A stretch of 64,000 bases of DNA, from positions 46,361-110,360 of the forward strand of contig CAZSIV010000002.1 of assembly GCA_964607135.1 (NCBI GenBank). The letters run 5' to 3'. The stretch is from Metaruminococcus_A sp964607135. Its GTDB lineage: Bacteria; Bacillota; Clostridia; Oscillospirales; Ruminococcaceae. Below the pieces are notes generated by a model. It saw nothing but the letters and a program-made list of their open reading frames with translations. It ran no database searches and was not told where the DNA came from. Both the position numbers and the translations under genes were made by a program. This document shows positions 8,733 through 17,161 of this stretch, one piece after another (position 1 is the first letter of the stretch; the number at the start of each line of letters is the position of its first letter).

Positions 8733-11136
8733 ATATATCCCGATTGCCGATTACACCGATTTCGGGGCGTTTTCCCTACGTGGGGGAGGATATCTGGATT
8801 TACTGCAAATTGTCTGCAAAGACCTAAACTCAATCAAGGACTACGATCTGGAGTTTGATATCATGGGCTTTTCAGGGCTTTACAAGACCTATGCCGACGA
8901 TATTAAAATCATTACTATGAATTATCCGGTCAACGTCCGTTCCCAGGAATCCTATTGCCGCCGGTTACAGGAGCGAACAGAAAATCCGGCGTGCAGAGAT
9001 GATCTTGACGGTGAGATCGAAAAACTGGAATATGCTCATGAGAATTTCCACGAACGTGAATTTTACCTCATGTTTTTCTCAAAGAATATGGAAGTTTATC
9101 GTCAGAACTTAACCAGGATCAAAACATATATCGGGCGCGGCGGCTGTGTTGCGGAGATGGAGCTGAACAAAAAAATTCAGATTCTCCGCAAGATGACGAA
9201 TATGAACATGAATATTGCGGTTGATAAAGAGCCGGACTATATCCCACAGGGAATCCCGAAGGGGATGAAGTACAACCCATGGCTGGTCTACCAGCTCCAG
9301 CCGCAGGGGAATATGAGCTTCATCGATCCACGCATTACCAAAAAAGGCGACGGCTACGAGGCGTGTATCCACGTTTACGACTATAAGGATCGCGTCGGAT
9401 TTAACTGGCTGTCCGAGGTAACTCTATATGAGGACACTATCGCAACGGTGGATATATCAACGGCCAACCGACACGACGCGATCCGGAATATCAACCGGAG
9501 TATGGGAGAACAGATGTCCCGATATTATGACGCTCGCAACCGCGTGGAACAGATTAACGCCGAAACGATCCACGGACAGCTTGAAGCGGTCTATCGAGAG
9601 ATGCAGTCGATGGGCGAAGTAATTAAGGTGACCAGCGTAAGGATTTACGTTTTTGCCCGAGCACAGGCCGAGCTTGAAAAACGACTGGGGGAAATCATAG
9701 ACGAGCTGGAGAATCAGGGATATCACGCAGCGGTCTTTCTGGATGAAAATGAATACGAGTGGCGTTCCTTATTTCTGCCCTTTAAAGAGCAGAAAAAGCT
9801 GCATAACCATCGCACTGGTCGATCAATTCCATCCGAATCCGTCGCCGCGGGCCATCCGTTCCACTTTTCTTCGTTGGACGATCCATGCGGTTATTATTTC
9901 GGCATGACAAAGACTGCGGGCGCAGTACGGCTTGACCGTTATCAGAAAGACCGAAACCGGCTGTCTTACAGCGGCGTTGTTGTCGGCAACATGCGTTCCG
10001 GGAAATCGACGCTGCTCAAACGCTGCGTAAAACTAGATACGATTTCAGGCAATTTTGTGCGCGGTTACGCGACCAATGACGAGTTTGATCCACTGATCGA
10101 GTATTACGGCGGGACTTCGATCAATCTAGACGGTTCAGACGGCTTTCTCAATCTGCTTCAGGTCTATCGGACGAGTGAAACGGAAACCGCTTCTTTTATG
10201 AAGCACGTCGCAAAGATAAGCACCTTTTACCGCTTCCTGGTGCCGGAATGCACCACATATGATATTGCCGAACTGGAGCAGCTGATTAAAAAGCTTTATA
10301 AAATCCACATGGGATATGACGAAAACAGCGATACGCAGATTACCGGGCTTACACCAGAGGAATACCCAATTTTATCCGATTTGCTGCAAATCGTCCGGGA
10401 GGAGCTATACAGCGACCCGGTAAAGAAAAAGGTAAAATCGGGCTTGTCTGACGAGCATTTCAAACGGGTTGAAAACATTGAACTGGTGTTGTCAAACCTG
10501 ATCGACGTTTACGGACACATTTTTAATGGGCACTCCTCCATCCGGGATTTCTCTGGAGAGCAACTTGTGTTTTTCAATGTCGCCAACTTAAAGCAGTATG
10601 GCGACAATATCTTTGACGCGCAGCTTTTCAGTTCGTTTTCCTTGCTGTGGGATAATCTGATCGCAGTGGGCGCGGAGCAAAAGGAACGCTTTGACCGGGG
10701 ACAGCTTCAACCGTCGGAAGCAAGAAAGTTTATGATCTATATGGATGAGGCGCACAACTTTATCAATGCCAGAAAACTCACGGCGGTGACGACCTTAAAC
10801 GAGTACATGCGGGAATCGCCTAAGTTTTTCGGCGGCATTGTTTTCGCCTCGCAGCGGATTACTGACTTTATTCCTGAAGGGAGCGCGTCGGCCGGTGTAG
10901 ATGCGATTAAAAATCTGTTTTCGCTGGCGCAGTATAAATATCTGTTCCGCCAGGGCTCAGAAAGCCATAACGTTTTACGCGACGCGTTCCGCGGCGAATT
11001 GCCGGAAGCGGATTTAGAGGCTTTGCCAACTTTCGATCAGGGCGAGTGCGTATTGATTATCTCCGGTCTGCAAAGTCTGCGCTTCAAGGTGGATGTAACG
11101 CCGCAGGAGCTTGAACTGTTCGCGGGTGGTGCTTAA
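8695..11136 (+). CDS. VirB4-type conjugation ATPase
   Basis: 813 residues, the usual length of VirB4/TraE ATPases. Walker A (G-N-M-R-S-G-K-S-T) lies near residue 429 and Walker B (M-I-Y-M-D-E-A-H-N-F) near residue 682. Between and after them are the family segments for the all-alpha insertion and the C-terminal 'A-S-Q-R-I-T-D-F' region. It energises assembly and function of the mating channel at the membrane. It follows the PrgI-like gene and precedes the wall hydrolase, the standard order in Firmicute ICEs. Confidence 0.93.
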   Translation: MKAKPKIQQQVVEYIPIADYTDFGAFSLRGGGYLDLLQIVCKDLNSIKDYDLEFDIMGFSGLYKTYADDIKIITMNYPVNVRSQESYCRRLQERTENPACRDDLDGEIEKLEYAHENFHEREFYLMFFSKNMEVYRQNLTRIKTYIGRGGCVAEMELNKKIQILRKMTNMNMNIAVDKEPDYIPQGIPKGMKYNPWLVYQLQPQGNMSFIDPRITKKGDGYEACIHVYDYKDRVGFNWLSEVTLYEDTIATVDISTANRHDAIRNINRSMGEQMSRYYDARNRVEQINAETIHGQLEAVYREMQSMGEVIKVTSVRIYVFARAQAELEKRLGEIIDELENQGYHAAVFLDENEYEWRSLFLPFKEQKKLHNHRTGRSIPSESVAAGHPFHFSSLDDPCGYYFGMTKTAGAVRLDRYQKDRNRLSYSGVVVGNMRSGKSTLLKRCVKLDTISGNFVRGYATNDEFDPLIEYYGGTSINLDGSDGFLNLLQVYRTSETETASFMKHVAKISTFYRFLVPECTTYDIAELEQLIKKLYKIHMGYDENSDTQITGLTPEEYPILSDLLQIVREELYSDPVKKKVKSGLSDEHFKRVENIELVLSNLIDVYGHIFNGHSSIRDFSGEQLVFFNVANLKQYGDNIFDAQLFSSFSLLWDNLIAVGAEQKERFDRGQLQPSEARKFMIYMDEAHNFINARKLTAVTTLNEYMRESPKFFGGIVFASQRITDFIPEGSASAGVDAIKNLFSLAQYKYLFRQGSESHNVLRDAFRGELPEADLEALPTFDQGECVLIISGLQSLRFKVDVTPQELELFAGGA

Positions 11137-11139
11137 CAT

Positions 11140-12234
11140 ATGGCAGAATCATCACAGGCAAAGCGAATGGCAAAGGAGCTGGGAAAAGGAGCATATAAGG
11201 CAGGAAAAGTCGCTGGGAAAAAGGCGGGACGGTTACTTGTAAAGATTTTAAAGTGGACTGCCCCTGCCTGGGGCGGCGGTCTCCTAATATTGATCCTGAT
11301 CGCGGGCGTGATCGGCGCACTGCTTGGCGGAAACACCTCACAGGAATACGATCCAACGCCTGTCGCTTCCGCCGTGCGGAAATATGAGCAGGTTGTTCTC
11401 AAATATGCCGTCGAAAACGGAATAGAGGACTATGTAAACGTTTTACTCGCGATCATGCAGCAAGAAAGCGCAGGAGAAGGGACGGACGTGATGCGGTCAA
11501 GCGAAAGTCCATTTAATGAACGGTATCCGAAAATTCCCGGATCGATCAAGGAGCCGGAGTATTCTATTGATGTCGGTGTCAAACACTTTGCGGAATGTTT
11601 GAAACAATCCGGCTGTAGTTCCGTTGACGACGCCGACCTGCTGTCTCTGGCAATTCAAGGGTACAACTTCGGTTCAGAATACATTGCTTGGGCGCTGGAA
11701 CGAGATGGAAAATATACACAGGAAAACGCGACTGCCTTTTCTGAACTGAAAGCGCAGGAGTTTGGCTGGGAAAAATATGGCGATCCATACTATGTTCCGA
11801 AAGTCCTCCAGTATTATATGGAAGATATGGACGCGGAATATATTTATCCTCTCGCCGATCATCACACCATATCTTCCGGATACGGATACCGGCAGCTGGA
11901 GGGCAGACCCGCGGCATTTCATAAAGGTACAGATTTCCCCGCACCGGCAGGAACGCCGATTCTGGCGTCAGCCGGTGGTACAGTGATTGCAAGCGAGTAC
12001 AACCGCGGAGGCTACGGCTACCGGATCAAGATTCTTCATGCAGACGGGGTTATTACCCATTACGCTCACTGCTCAAAACTGCTGGTATCTGCAAATACAT
12101 ATATTACGAAAGGGCAGACCATTGCGTTGGTGGGAAGTACGGGTGACTCTACCGGAAATCACCTTCATATCGAAATGATTATGCCAGGAAACCGCTATAT
12201 TGACCCCATGAGCAAAATCGGAAGGATGATTTAA
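11140..12234 (+). CDS. Two-domain peptidoglycan hydrolase (lysozyme-like plus M23 peptidase)
   Basis: 364 residues. A basic N-terminus and one membrane helix (about residues 45-70) anchor it. Residues about 80-230 form a lysozyme-like domain (A-I-M-Q-Q-E-S-A-G, with the Glu as likely acid, and G-Y-N-F-G). Residues about 240-360 form an M23 LytM domain with the zinc-site residues of H-K-G-T-D-F and H-L-H-I-E. Such CwlT-like enzymes open the cell wall for the conjugation channel. The gene starts four bases after virB4 and is followed immediately by the VirB8-like gene. Confidence 0.88.
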   Translation: MAESSQAKRMAKELGKGAYKAGKVAGKKAGRLLVKILKWTAPAWGGGLLILILIAGVIGALLGGNTSQEYDPTPVASAVRKYEQVVLKYAVENGIEDYVNVLLAIMQQESAGEGTDVMRSSESPFNERYPKIPGSIKEPEYSIDVGVKHFAECLKQSGCSSVDDADLLSLAIQGYNFGSEYIAWALERDGKYTQENATAFSELKAQEFGWEKYGDPYYVPKVLQYYMEDMDAEYIYPLADHHTISSGYGYRQLEGRPAAFHKGTDFPAPAGTPILASAGGTVIASEYNRGGYGYRIKILHADGVITHYAHCSKLLVSANTYITKGQTIALVGSTGDSTGNHLHIEMIMPGNRYIDPMSKIGRMI

Positions 12235-12843
12235 TTGAGAAAGATTTTTCTGTGTTTACTCTCTCTGTTCAGCGGGTTACTGATCGGTTTGACAGCTATA
12301 TGGCTTCTGCCGGGAAACAGCGCCGATGTGCAGAATACACAGCCTGCTATTGATCTGGCGGAATATAATGCGCTGGTTGACGAGATAGAGAGGCTTCGGG
12401 AAAAAGGAAGCTCGATCGAAAATCAGCGGCAGGATCATCAGCTTTTAGATGCTGCGAACTCCTTTGTACAGGCGTATTTTACTGTCAAAGCGGAAAATGG
12501 ATTTAATTCTTCAGAGTTTTACGAGCGATACAGAATGTATCTGACGGAGTATGGACAATCGCGGCTTGCTCCCTTGAACCCAGAGCTTGATAAAACAGAC
12601 AGTATCTCCTATGTTTCAGAAATCATACAAAAAACAGTTTATGTGTCCGAACCCTCCGGTTCCTCGGCAAGGGCGGCAGCGTTGCTGCGGACTTCAACCA
12701 GTGTGGAGGATAACGAACCGACTTATACATTGCAGCTTGTCGTTCTGGATATGAAGAAACAGGCGGATGAAAGCTGGCTGGTGAACGATATTCTTATCGA
12801 CACGAGGCTGCCGGATGAGTATCAATATGCCAGCTTGTTCTAG
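12235..12843 (+). CDS. TcpC/VirB8-like conjugal transfer protein
   Basis: 202 residues from TTG 12235, directly after the upstream stop, with GGAAGGATG as ribosome binding site. It has an N-terminal membrane helix (about residues 3-26), a short coiled coil (about residues 45-65), then an alpha/beta domain with alternating strands. That is the topology of TcpC/VirB8-type scaffold proteins. Assignment rests on layout and operon position, not on a diagnostic motif. Confidence 0.6.
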   Translation: MRKIFLCLLSLFSGLLIGLTAIWLLPGNSADVQNTQPAIDLAEYNALVDEIERLREKGSSIENQRQDHQLLDAANSFVQAYFTVKAENGFNSSEFYERYRMYLTEYGQSRLAPLNPELDKTDSISYVSEIIQKTVYVSEPSGSSARAAALLRTSTSVEDNEPTYTLQLVVLDMKKQADESWLVNDILIDTRLPDEYQYASLF

Positions 12844-12854
12844 CATAATATGTG

Positions 12855-12883
12855 TTGTAATTTGGGCATAATTATGCTATGAT
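12855..12883 (+). promoter_or_regulatory. Promoter with palindromic operator for the first TA pair
   Basis: A -35 box TTGTAA (12855-12860) and -10 box TATGAT (12878-12883) are spaced by 17 bases. The spacer contains a perfect 12-base palindrome GCATAATTATGC (12866-12877), well placed for repression by the antitoxin or toxin-antitoxin complex, as is usual for Phd/YefM systems. Confidence 0.75.
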
Positions 12884-12903
12884 ATATTCAAGGAGATGAT
12901 TTT

Positions 12904-13167
12904 ATGCCAGAAATCCGCCCGATTGCAGACCTGCGGGATACAGGAAAGATATCGGAGCTTTGCCACCAGAAAGACGAGCCTGTATTTATAACCAAAAATG
13001 GAACAGGTCATTTGGTAATCATGAGCATGGAAGCCTATGAAAAGCAGATGGGTTTGCTCGACGTTTATCGCAAGCTGGGGGCTGCGGAAAAACAGCTTAC
13101 AGACGGCGCCCCTCTTCTGAAAGGCTCAGAGGTGTTTCAAAGGCTGAGGGAACGACATGGAAAATAG
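12904..13167 (+). CDS. Phd/YefM-family antitoxin
   Basis: 87 residues. The N-terminal 'I-R-P-I-A-D-L-R' and 'P-V-F-I-T-K-N-G-x-G-x-L-V-I-M-S' segments are the DNA-binding Phd/YefM fold; the C-terminal 35 residues are the flexible toxin-binding tail. It overlaps the toxin gene by 11 bases and has its own promoter with a palindromic operator. The pair probably stabilises the ICE. Confidence 0.9.
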   Translation: MPEIRPIADLRDTGKISELCHQKDEPVFITKNGTGHLVIMSMEAYEKQMGLLDVYRKLGAAEKQLTDGAPLLKGSEVFQRLRERHGK

Positions 13168-13477
13168 GCTGTATACTCTCTTTTTTATGCCGTTGGCTTC
13201 TGATGATTTGGAGGAAATCTACACATATGTTTCAGAAAAGCTGGTGGCTCCCGCAGCGGCAGACCATATGCTTGACGAAATTGAAAACAAGCTGAATCTG
13301 CTTTGCGAATTTCCCGGCCTTGGTGCGGAGTTAAGCGATCCTTATTTAGCTGAGAAGGGATATCATCGTCTGCTTGTAGATAATTACTTGATATTTTATC
13401 TGATTGATGAAATCGACCGCAAAATAATCGTGATGCGCATCCTTTATGGCGCACGAGATTACCGGGATATTTTATGA
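13157..13477 (+). CDS. RelE/ParE-family toxin
   Basis: 106 residues with the ParE/RelE pattern: N-terminal 'A-S-D-D-L-E-E-I-Y-T-Y-V', central 'F-P-G-L-G-A-E-L', and C-terminal 'N-Y-L-I-F-Y-L-I-D...V-M-R-I-L-Y-G-A-R-D-Y'. It lacks an obvious His/Glu RelE nuclease set, so ParE-like action on gyrase is as likely as mRNA cleavage. It overlaps its antitoxin gene and is followed by a strong terminator. Confidence 0.88.
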   Translation: MENRLYTLFFMPLASDDLEEIYTYVSEKLVAPAAADHMLDEIENKLNLLCEFPGLGAELSDPYLAEKGYHRLLVDNYLIFYLIDEIDRKIIVMRILYGARDYRDIL

Positions 13478-13478
13478 G

Positions 13479-13508
13479 AAAAAGCCGCTGATTTTCAGCG
13501 GCTTTTTG
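13479..13508 (+). terminator. Intrinsic terminator after the first TA pair
   Basis: The stem AAAGCCGCTGA / TCAGCGGCTTT with a short TTT loop is followed by a T run, directly after the toxin stop codon. Confidence 0.85.
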
Positions 13509-13598
13509 TTATACAATCGATAGGATTCCGAGGATCCGTTCGAAATCTATGATTTCGGTAACGGGTCAGGTTCTTATATTTTTGAAAGGAGTGTTTCG

Positions 13599-14474
13599 TT
13601 GAAACTGAAAACTGTAAAAGACAAGCTCGCCACCGTGCAGAAAAAGGCTGAGGCAGCGGGCAGTCATCAGAGCGCCCGCCGTCAAAAAATGACGGTTGGG
13701 CTTTTTCTTTCGTTCGCAGTTTTAGGGCTTGGATTTTTCCTGACTTCAAAGCTGTGGATGCCTGTCAATATTGCAATTACGCATACGCTACCAGGAACAT
13801 CGGCAAATCTTTCCTCCTATGCCTCTGTTATGATTAAACGCTGGGACTTTGATCAAGGCCAAAATCTCCTGGAGGTTGAGATCGAAAAGGACGCTGGTGT
13901 AACAGGAAGGGATTATTCTTACGCTGTGAATGTCTACGGAGACCAAAACACGAACCAGATTCCGCTGGAGATCACCTACAGTGGGGAATCGTTCTTTGCA
14001 GTACAGGTACCCGATGCGGCAAGATACCGCGAAGTGATTCTTTTGGTGCGTCTGGATATGGGCGGTCAATCCTATGGTACCTATTTTTACTGTGATATGG
14101 AGCAAGCAAATCAAACCAGCATTAAAAAGGATAAGACAGAAGCGGAGTATATGAAACTGAACCTTTTAAGTAAGGCTGATATTAAGGAACAGGAGGCGCG
14201 GACACTACAGGAAGAAAACGAAACGCTGAAAGACCGGATCAAAGAATATAACCAGTCGATTGAGGCGATTCGGGGGGAACAAAGATATCAATCCGGCGAA
14301 GAACTGGATCACTCCAATGGACGGATCGAGGAATACACATCCGCTGTCAACGCCTCGGAAAAAACAATCCGCCAAAATGAAGAACGAATTGCGTTGATCG
14401 GGGAGGAAGCCGAAGCAATTCGACAGCGTGCGGAAACGACAGGAGGGGAGCCGGGAGAAAATGAAACGCAGTGA
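13599..14474 (+). CDS. Membrane-anchored protein with external beta domain and coiled coil
   Basis: 291 residues from TTG 13599 (AAAGGAGTG upstream). A basic N-terminus is followed by one membrane helix (about residues 33-55), a strand-rich domain of about 110 residues and a long coiled coil (about residues 190-280) rich in Glu/Gln/Arg. I do not recognise the family. Its 3' end overlaps the start of the HAD-domain gene by 14 bases, so the two are coupled. A structural role at the cell surface or mating site is inference. Confidence 0.55.
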   Translation: MKLKTVKDKLATVQKKAEAAGSHQSARRQKMTVGLFLSFAVLGLGFFLTSKLWMPVNIAITHTLPGTSANLSSYASVMIKRWDFDQGQNLLEVEIEKDAGVTGRDYSYAVNVYGDQNTNQIPLEITYSGESFFAVQVPDAARYREVILLVRLDMGGQSYGTYFYCDMEQANQTSIKKDKTEAEYMKLNLLSKADIKEQEARTLQEENETLKDRIKEYNQSIEAIRGEQRYQSGEELDHSNGRIEEYTSAVNASEKTIRQNEERIALIGEEAEAIRQRAETTGGEPGENETQ

Positions 14475-15366
14475 GTTTGAAACACTCCGGCAGGATCAGG
14501 ATGAAGTGATCTCCCTCTATACCGGAAATACCCTGAAAATTGAACGCCTGGATTTGGAAAACGGTCTGATCTTTTTACTGGGCGATGATTCTATCCGCTT
14601 TCAGGATTGCGTCAAAGCAAAGCGGGAGCCTGAAATATTGGGATTTCGTCTTTATAATGGAGTTTATCAGGCGAAGGTGATTGACAACGGCGTGCCGTCA
14701 TGGCACGCCGTTTGTGCGCAGGGAGATCAGTATTATGTCATGATCGGAAACGTTTTAGCGCATGACCGCAGACCGGTACATTTCTCTCAAAGCGATCTGC
14801 GGGAATTTTTAAACTTTGCAGATGAGACGATCTCTCCGCGTTTGTTTGTGGATATGGATGGGACGTTGGCGGTATTTCAGCAGATCGATCGATTGGAGCA
14901 GCTTTATGAAAAAGGATATTTTGCGGATTTGCCGCCGATCCGAAATGCGGTTGACGCAGTACGCGAAATCTGCAATCGTCGCGACTGCGAAGTATATATC
15001 CTTTCAGCGGCTGTTGACAGCCCTTACGCAGTCTCAGAAAAAAATCGGTGGCTCGATCACTTTCTGCCGGAGATACCAGAGGAACACCGTATCTTTATCC
15101 CATGCGGGGAAAACAAGGCGGAGTATGTTCCGTATGGGATTCGTAAGACCGACGTGCTGCTGGACGACTATACGAAAAATCTATTGGAGTGGCCGGAAAA
15201 AGGAATCAAGCTCTTGAACGGAATCAACCACATCAAAGGCGTATGGCAAGGAGAATGTCTCGACTCTGCACTCCCCCCCGATCAGATGGCGGAACAATTA
15301 CTCAACTGCTTCCAAGGTGTGGAAAGAGGACTGGAACAAGAGGCCGAAGATTACGAAATGGAGTGA
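14461..15366 (+). CDS. Fusion of unknown N-terminal domain with HAD 5'-nucleotidase-like domain
   Basis: 301 residues. The first 120 residues form an unassigned domain. From residue 129 a HAD phosphatase follows: 'F-V-D-M-D-G-T-L' gives D131 and D133 (nucleophile and acid). 'Y-I-L-S-A-A' supplies motif II. 'V-L-L-D-D-Y-T-K-N-L' supplies D235/D236. The last is characteristic of the 5'(3')-deoxyribonucleotidase (NT5C-like) branch. ATG 14461 is chosen because AGGAGGGG lies just upstream. A nucleotidase on an ICE could adjust nucleotide pools or counter nucleotide-based defence; that is inference. Confidence 0.65.
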   Translation: MKRSEFETLRQDQDEVISLYTGNTLKIERLDLENGLIFLLGDDSIRFQDCVKAKREPEILGFRLYNGVYQAKVIDNGVPSWHAVCAQGDQYYVMIGNVLAHDRRPVHFSQSDLREFLNFADETISPRLFVDMDGTLAVFQQIDRLEQLYEKGYFADLPPIRNAVDAVREICNRRDCEVYILSAAVDSPYAVSEKNRWLDHFLPEIPEEHRIFIPCGENKAEYVPYGIRKTDVLLDDYTKNLLEWPEKGIKLLNGINHIKGVWQGECLDSALPPDQMAEQLLNCFQGVERGLEQEAEDYEME

Positions 15367-15376
15367 GTAAAAGCTT

Positions 15377-15787
15377 ATGGCAGAGCAGCGAAATATCATA
15401 CGAAAAAATTTTGATTTTTCTGAGGAGGAGATCGAACAGCTTGAGACGATCCGAGAAGAACAGGATTGCCCGACCTTGATTTCGGCTGTACGGTTTCTGA
15501 TTTCCTTTTACGGGAAGAACAAAGAGCTGACCGGAGAGTTCCAGCGCGATCTGAAGCTGAATAAACGGTACCTGAACGAGCTGCGCCGAAATGAATTTAT
15601 CCTCCTTGACCTGCTCAACATTCTGTGCATCCACCTTGATATTTCATCCGTCCCGTCTCACGCTGACCCCCAGAATCATGGGACGGCATACAGCGACGCC
15701 AGAAAGAATCTCAAGCAATATATGCACGAGATTTTCACTCGGAACAGGACGGGCGACCGCGAATTATTGGACGGATTTGACGGATAA
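15377..15787 (+). CDS. Probable ribbon-helix-helix relaxosome accessory protein
   Basis: 136 residues. The N-terminal 50 residues (N-F-D-F-S-E-E-E-I-E-Q-L ... I-S-A-V-R-F-L-I-S-F-Y) fit a strand followed by two helices, as in MobC-like and other RHH proteins; the rest is helical. It lies immediately upstream of 15-base direct repeats and a chain of hairpins, which it may bind. Function is by analogy and context only. Confidence 0.5.
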   Translation: MAEQRNIIRKNFDFSEEEIEQLETIREEQDCPTLISAVRFLISFYGKNKELTGEFQRDLKLNKRYLNELRRNEFILLDLLNILCIHLDISSVPSHADPQNHGTAYSDARKNLKQYMHEIFTRNRTGDRELLDGFDG

Positions 15788-15791
15788 GTGC

Positions 15792-16028
15792 ACCCATAAA
15801 ACACCCGTAAATCCTGCGTTTCACAGGAAAACAAACCCATAAAACACCCATATTTGACACTTTTTATGATATCACGAAAACGCTAGGCACTGCCTAGACT
15901 ATCAACATGTTTGATAGCGGTTTTCCTTATGCCCTTTTTTCCGTGTTGATCCGCAATCGCGGATCAACACGGAAACCCTTAGCGCAGACCGCATTGCGGT
16001 CTGCGTGAATGGCGGCAGTTATGCCGCC
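15792..16028. other. Candidate origin of transfer: direct repeats plus five hairpins
   Basis: Two exact copies of ACCCATAAAACACCC (15792-15806, 15835-15849) flank a small hairpin. Then come five perfect inverted repeats in a row. They are CTAGGCA/TGCCTAG (15883-15897); CTATCAA/TTGATAG (15899-15917); a 17-bp stem with a 4-base loop (15938-15975); CGCAGACCGC/GCGGTCTGCG (15983-16005); and GGCGGCA/TGCCGCC (16011-16028). No gene fits here. Location between a likely RHH protein and the relaxase module suits an oriT; a regulatory leader for the next gene is the alternative. Confidence 0.45.
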
Positions 16029-16056
16029 GGTTTGATAGAAAGGAGGTGCGGATTGC

Positions 16057-16752
16057 TTGAATATATCGTCTGCAATTATTATAATGTCTGTATTAACAAG
16101 CCTTGCTTATCTTGGTTTTGACTCAGCAATAGGAGGGAAAAATATGGACGTATCGGGATGGATCGCAATTACCGTAGCTTTACTAGGAATCGCCGGAGGA
16201 ATCTGGACACAGCTGGTTCAGTTCAAAAAGGATGCAAGAAGGATCGATGATGTAAAGGACAAAATAGGGGAAGCCAGATCAGATGTAAACGACGTGAAAA
16301 ATGATGTAGGGGGCGTAAAAAATGACGTGGGAGGTGTAAAGGCTGATGCGAACCTTATGATACCTACTCTGAACCATACCGATGAAAATGTAAAGAAAAT
16401 CCGGGATTATGTAATTGAAAAAGTGTATCCGTCCGTTTCTGCAGCGCAGGATAATTCAGAGGAAAATTCCGAAAAGCTTCAACGACTGGTCGATGAGCTG
16501 AATTATCAGCAGCGGTGCAGACAGGAAGCGTTAAATACGATAGAAAATCGTAATTACTTCGTTGCCGGGATTGATAATCTCTATGAAAAAAATGCAATGC
16601 TCAACCAGAGGGTTACGGAACTGCTGCACGAATGTTCTGTCTGTCAGCAGGAGCTGCACAAGGTGAAACAGGAGAATGTAGAACTGCGAAAGGAAAAGCT
16701 TCAACTTCAAAAACAGCTCCATAGTCTGGATGACAGCTATGAATATGAATAA
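16057..16752 (+). CDS. Membrane-anchored coiled-coil protein with short internal repeats
   Basis: 231 residues from TTG 16057 (AGGAGGTG eight bases upstream). A second strong site (AGGAGGG, 16131-16137) precedes ATG 16144, so a form shorter by 29 residues is likely or alternative. The protein has one or two N-terminal hydrophobic helices. A heptad-like repeat (D-V-K-N-D-V-G-G-V-K, about residues 76-96) and a C-terminal coiled coil (about 185-225) follow. No family is recognised. The five-hairpin segment lies directly upstream and may control it. Confidence 0.6.
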   Translation: MNISSAIIIMSVLTSLAYLGFDSAIGGKNMDVSGWIAITVALLGIAGGIWTQLVQFKKDARRIDDVKDKIGEARSDVNDVKNDVGGVKNDVGGVKADANLMIPTLNHTDENVKKIRDYVIEKVYPSVSAAQDNSEENSEKLQRLVDELNYQQRCRQEALNTIENRNYFVAGIDNLYEKNAMLNQRVTELLHECSVCQQELHKVKQENVELRKEKLQLQKQLHSLDDSYEYE

Positions 16753-16833
16753 GCGGCTGTGTTGATTAAGGGGGCGGTGGAATAAACGTTCGCGGCTTTT
16801 CCTGAATACCTGTATAGGATCATTTGATACAAG

Positions 16834-16862
16834 TTGATATTTTAGCGTAATTATGATAAAAT
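16834..16862 (+). promoter_or_regulatory. Promoter and operator-like palindrome for the second TA pair
   Basis: TTGATA (16834-16839) and TAAAAT (16857-16862) are spaced by 17 bases. The spacer holds GCGTAATTATGA, an imperfect version of the palindrome in the first TA promoter, at the same position relative to the -10 box. Confidence 0.65.
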
Positions 16863-16884
16863 AGTCACAAGAGGTGATTTTACT

Positions 16885-17160
16885 GTGGATATGAAAATGA
16901 TTCGTCCCGTTTCCGATTTGAGGAATAACTTTGCGGATATTTCAAAGACTGTCCATGAGACTGCCCAGCCTGTATTTCTCACCAAAAACGGATACGGCGA
17001 TATGGTTGTTTTGAGCATGGAGGCATTTGAAAATTTACAGTTTGAGAGCGAAATATATTTTAAGCTCCAGGAGGCGGAGAAAGAAGCAGGACTGACTGAT
17101 AAGCGATATTCATCCAAAGAGGTCTTGCAGGCTATGCGGGATTCTATTGAAAGGCAATAA
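16885..17160 (+). CDS. Phd/YefM-family antitoxin (second pair)
   Basis: 91 residues from GTG 16885 (ATG 16891 possible). It has the same core as the 12,904 antitoxin: 'I-R-P-V-S-D-L-R', 'P-V-F-L-T-K-N-G-Y-G-D-M-V-V-L-S-M-E-A-F', with a variable toxin-binding tail. The toxin gene follows after one base. The two antitoxins are clear relatives but differ along most of their length, so this is an old duplication or separate acquisition. Confidence 0.9.
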   Translation: MDMKMIRPVSDLRNNFADISKTVHETAQPVFLTKNGYGDMVVLSMEAFENLQFESEIYFKLQEAEKEAGLTDKRYSSKEVLQAMRDSIERQ

Positions 17161-17161
17161 A

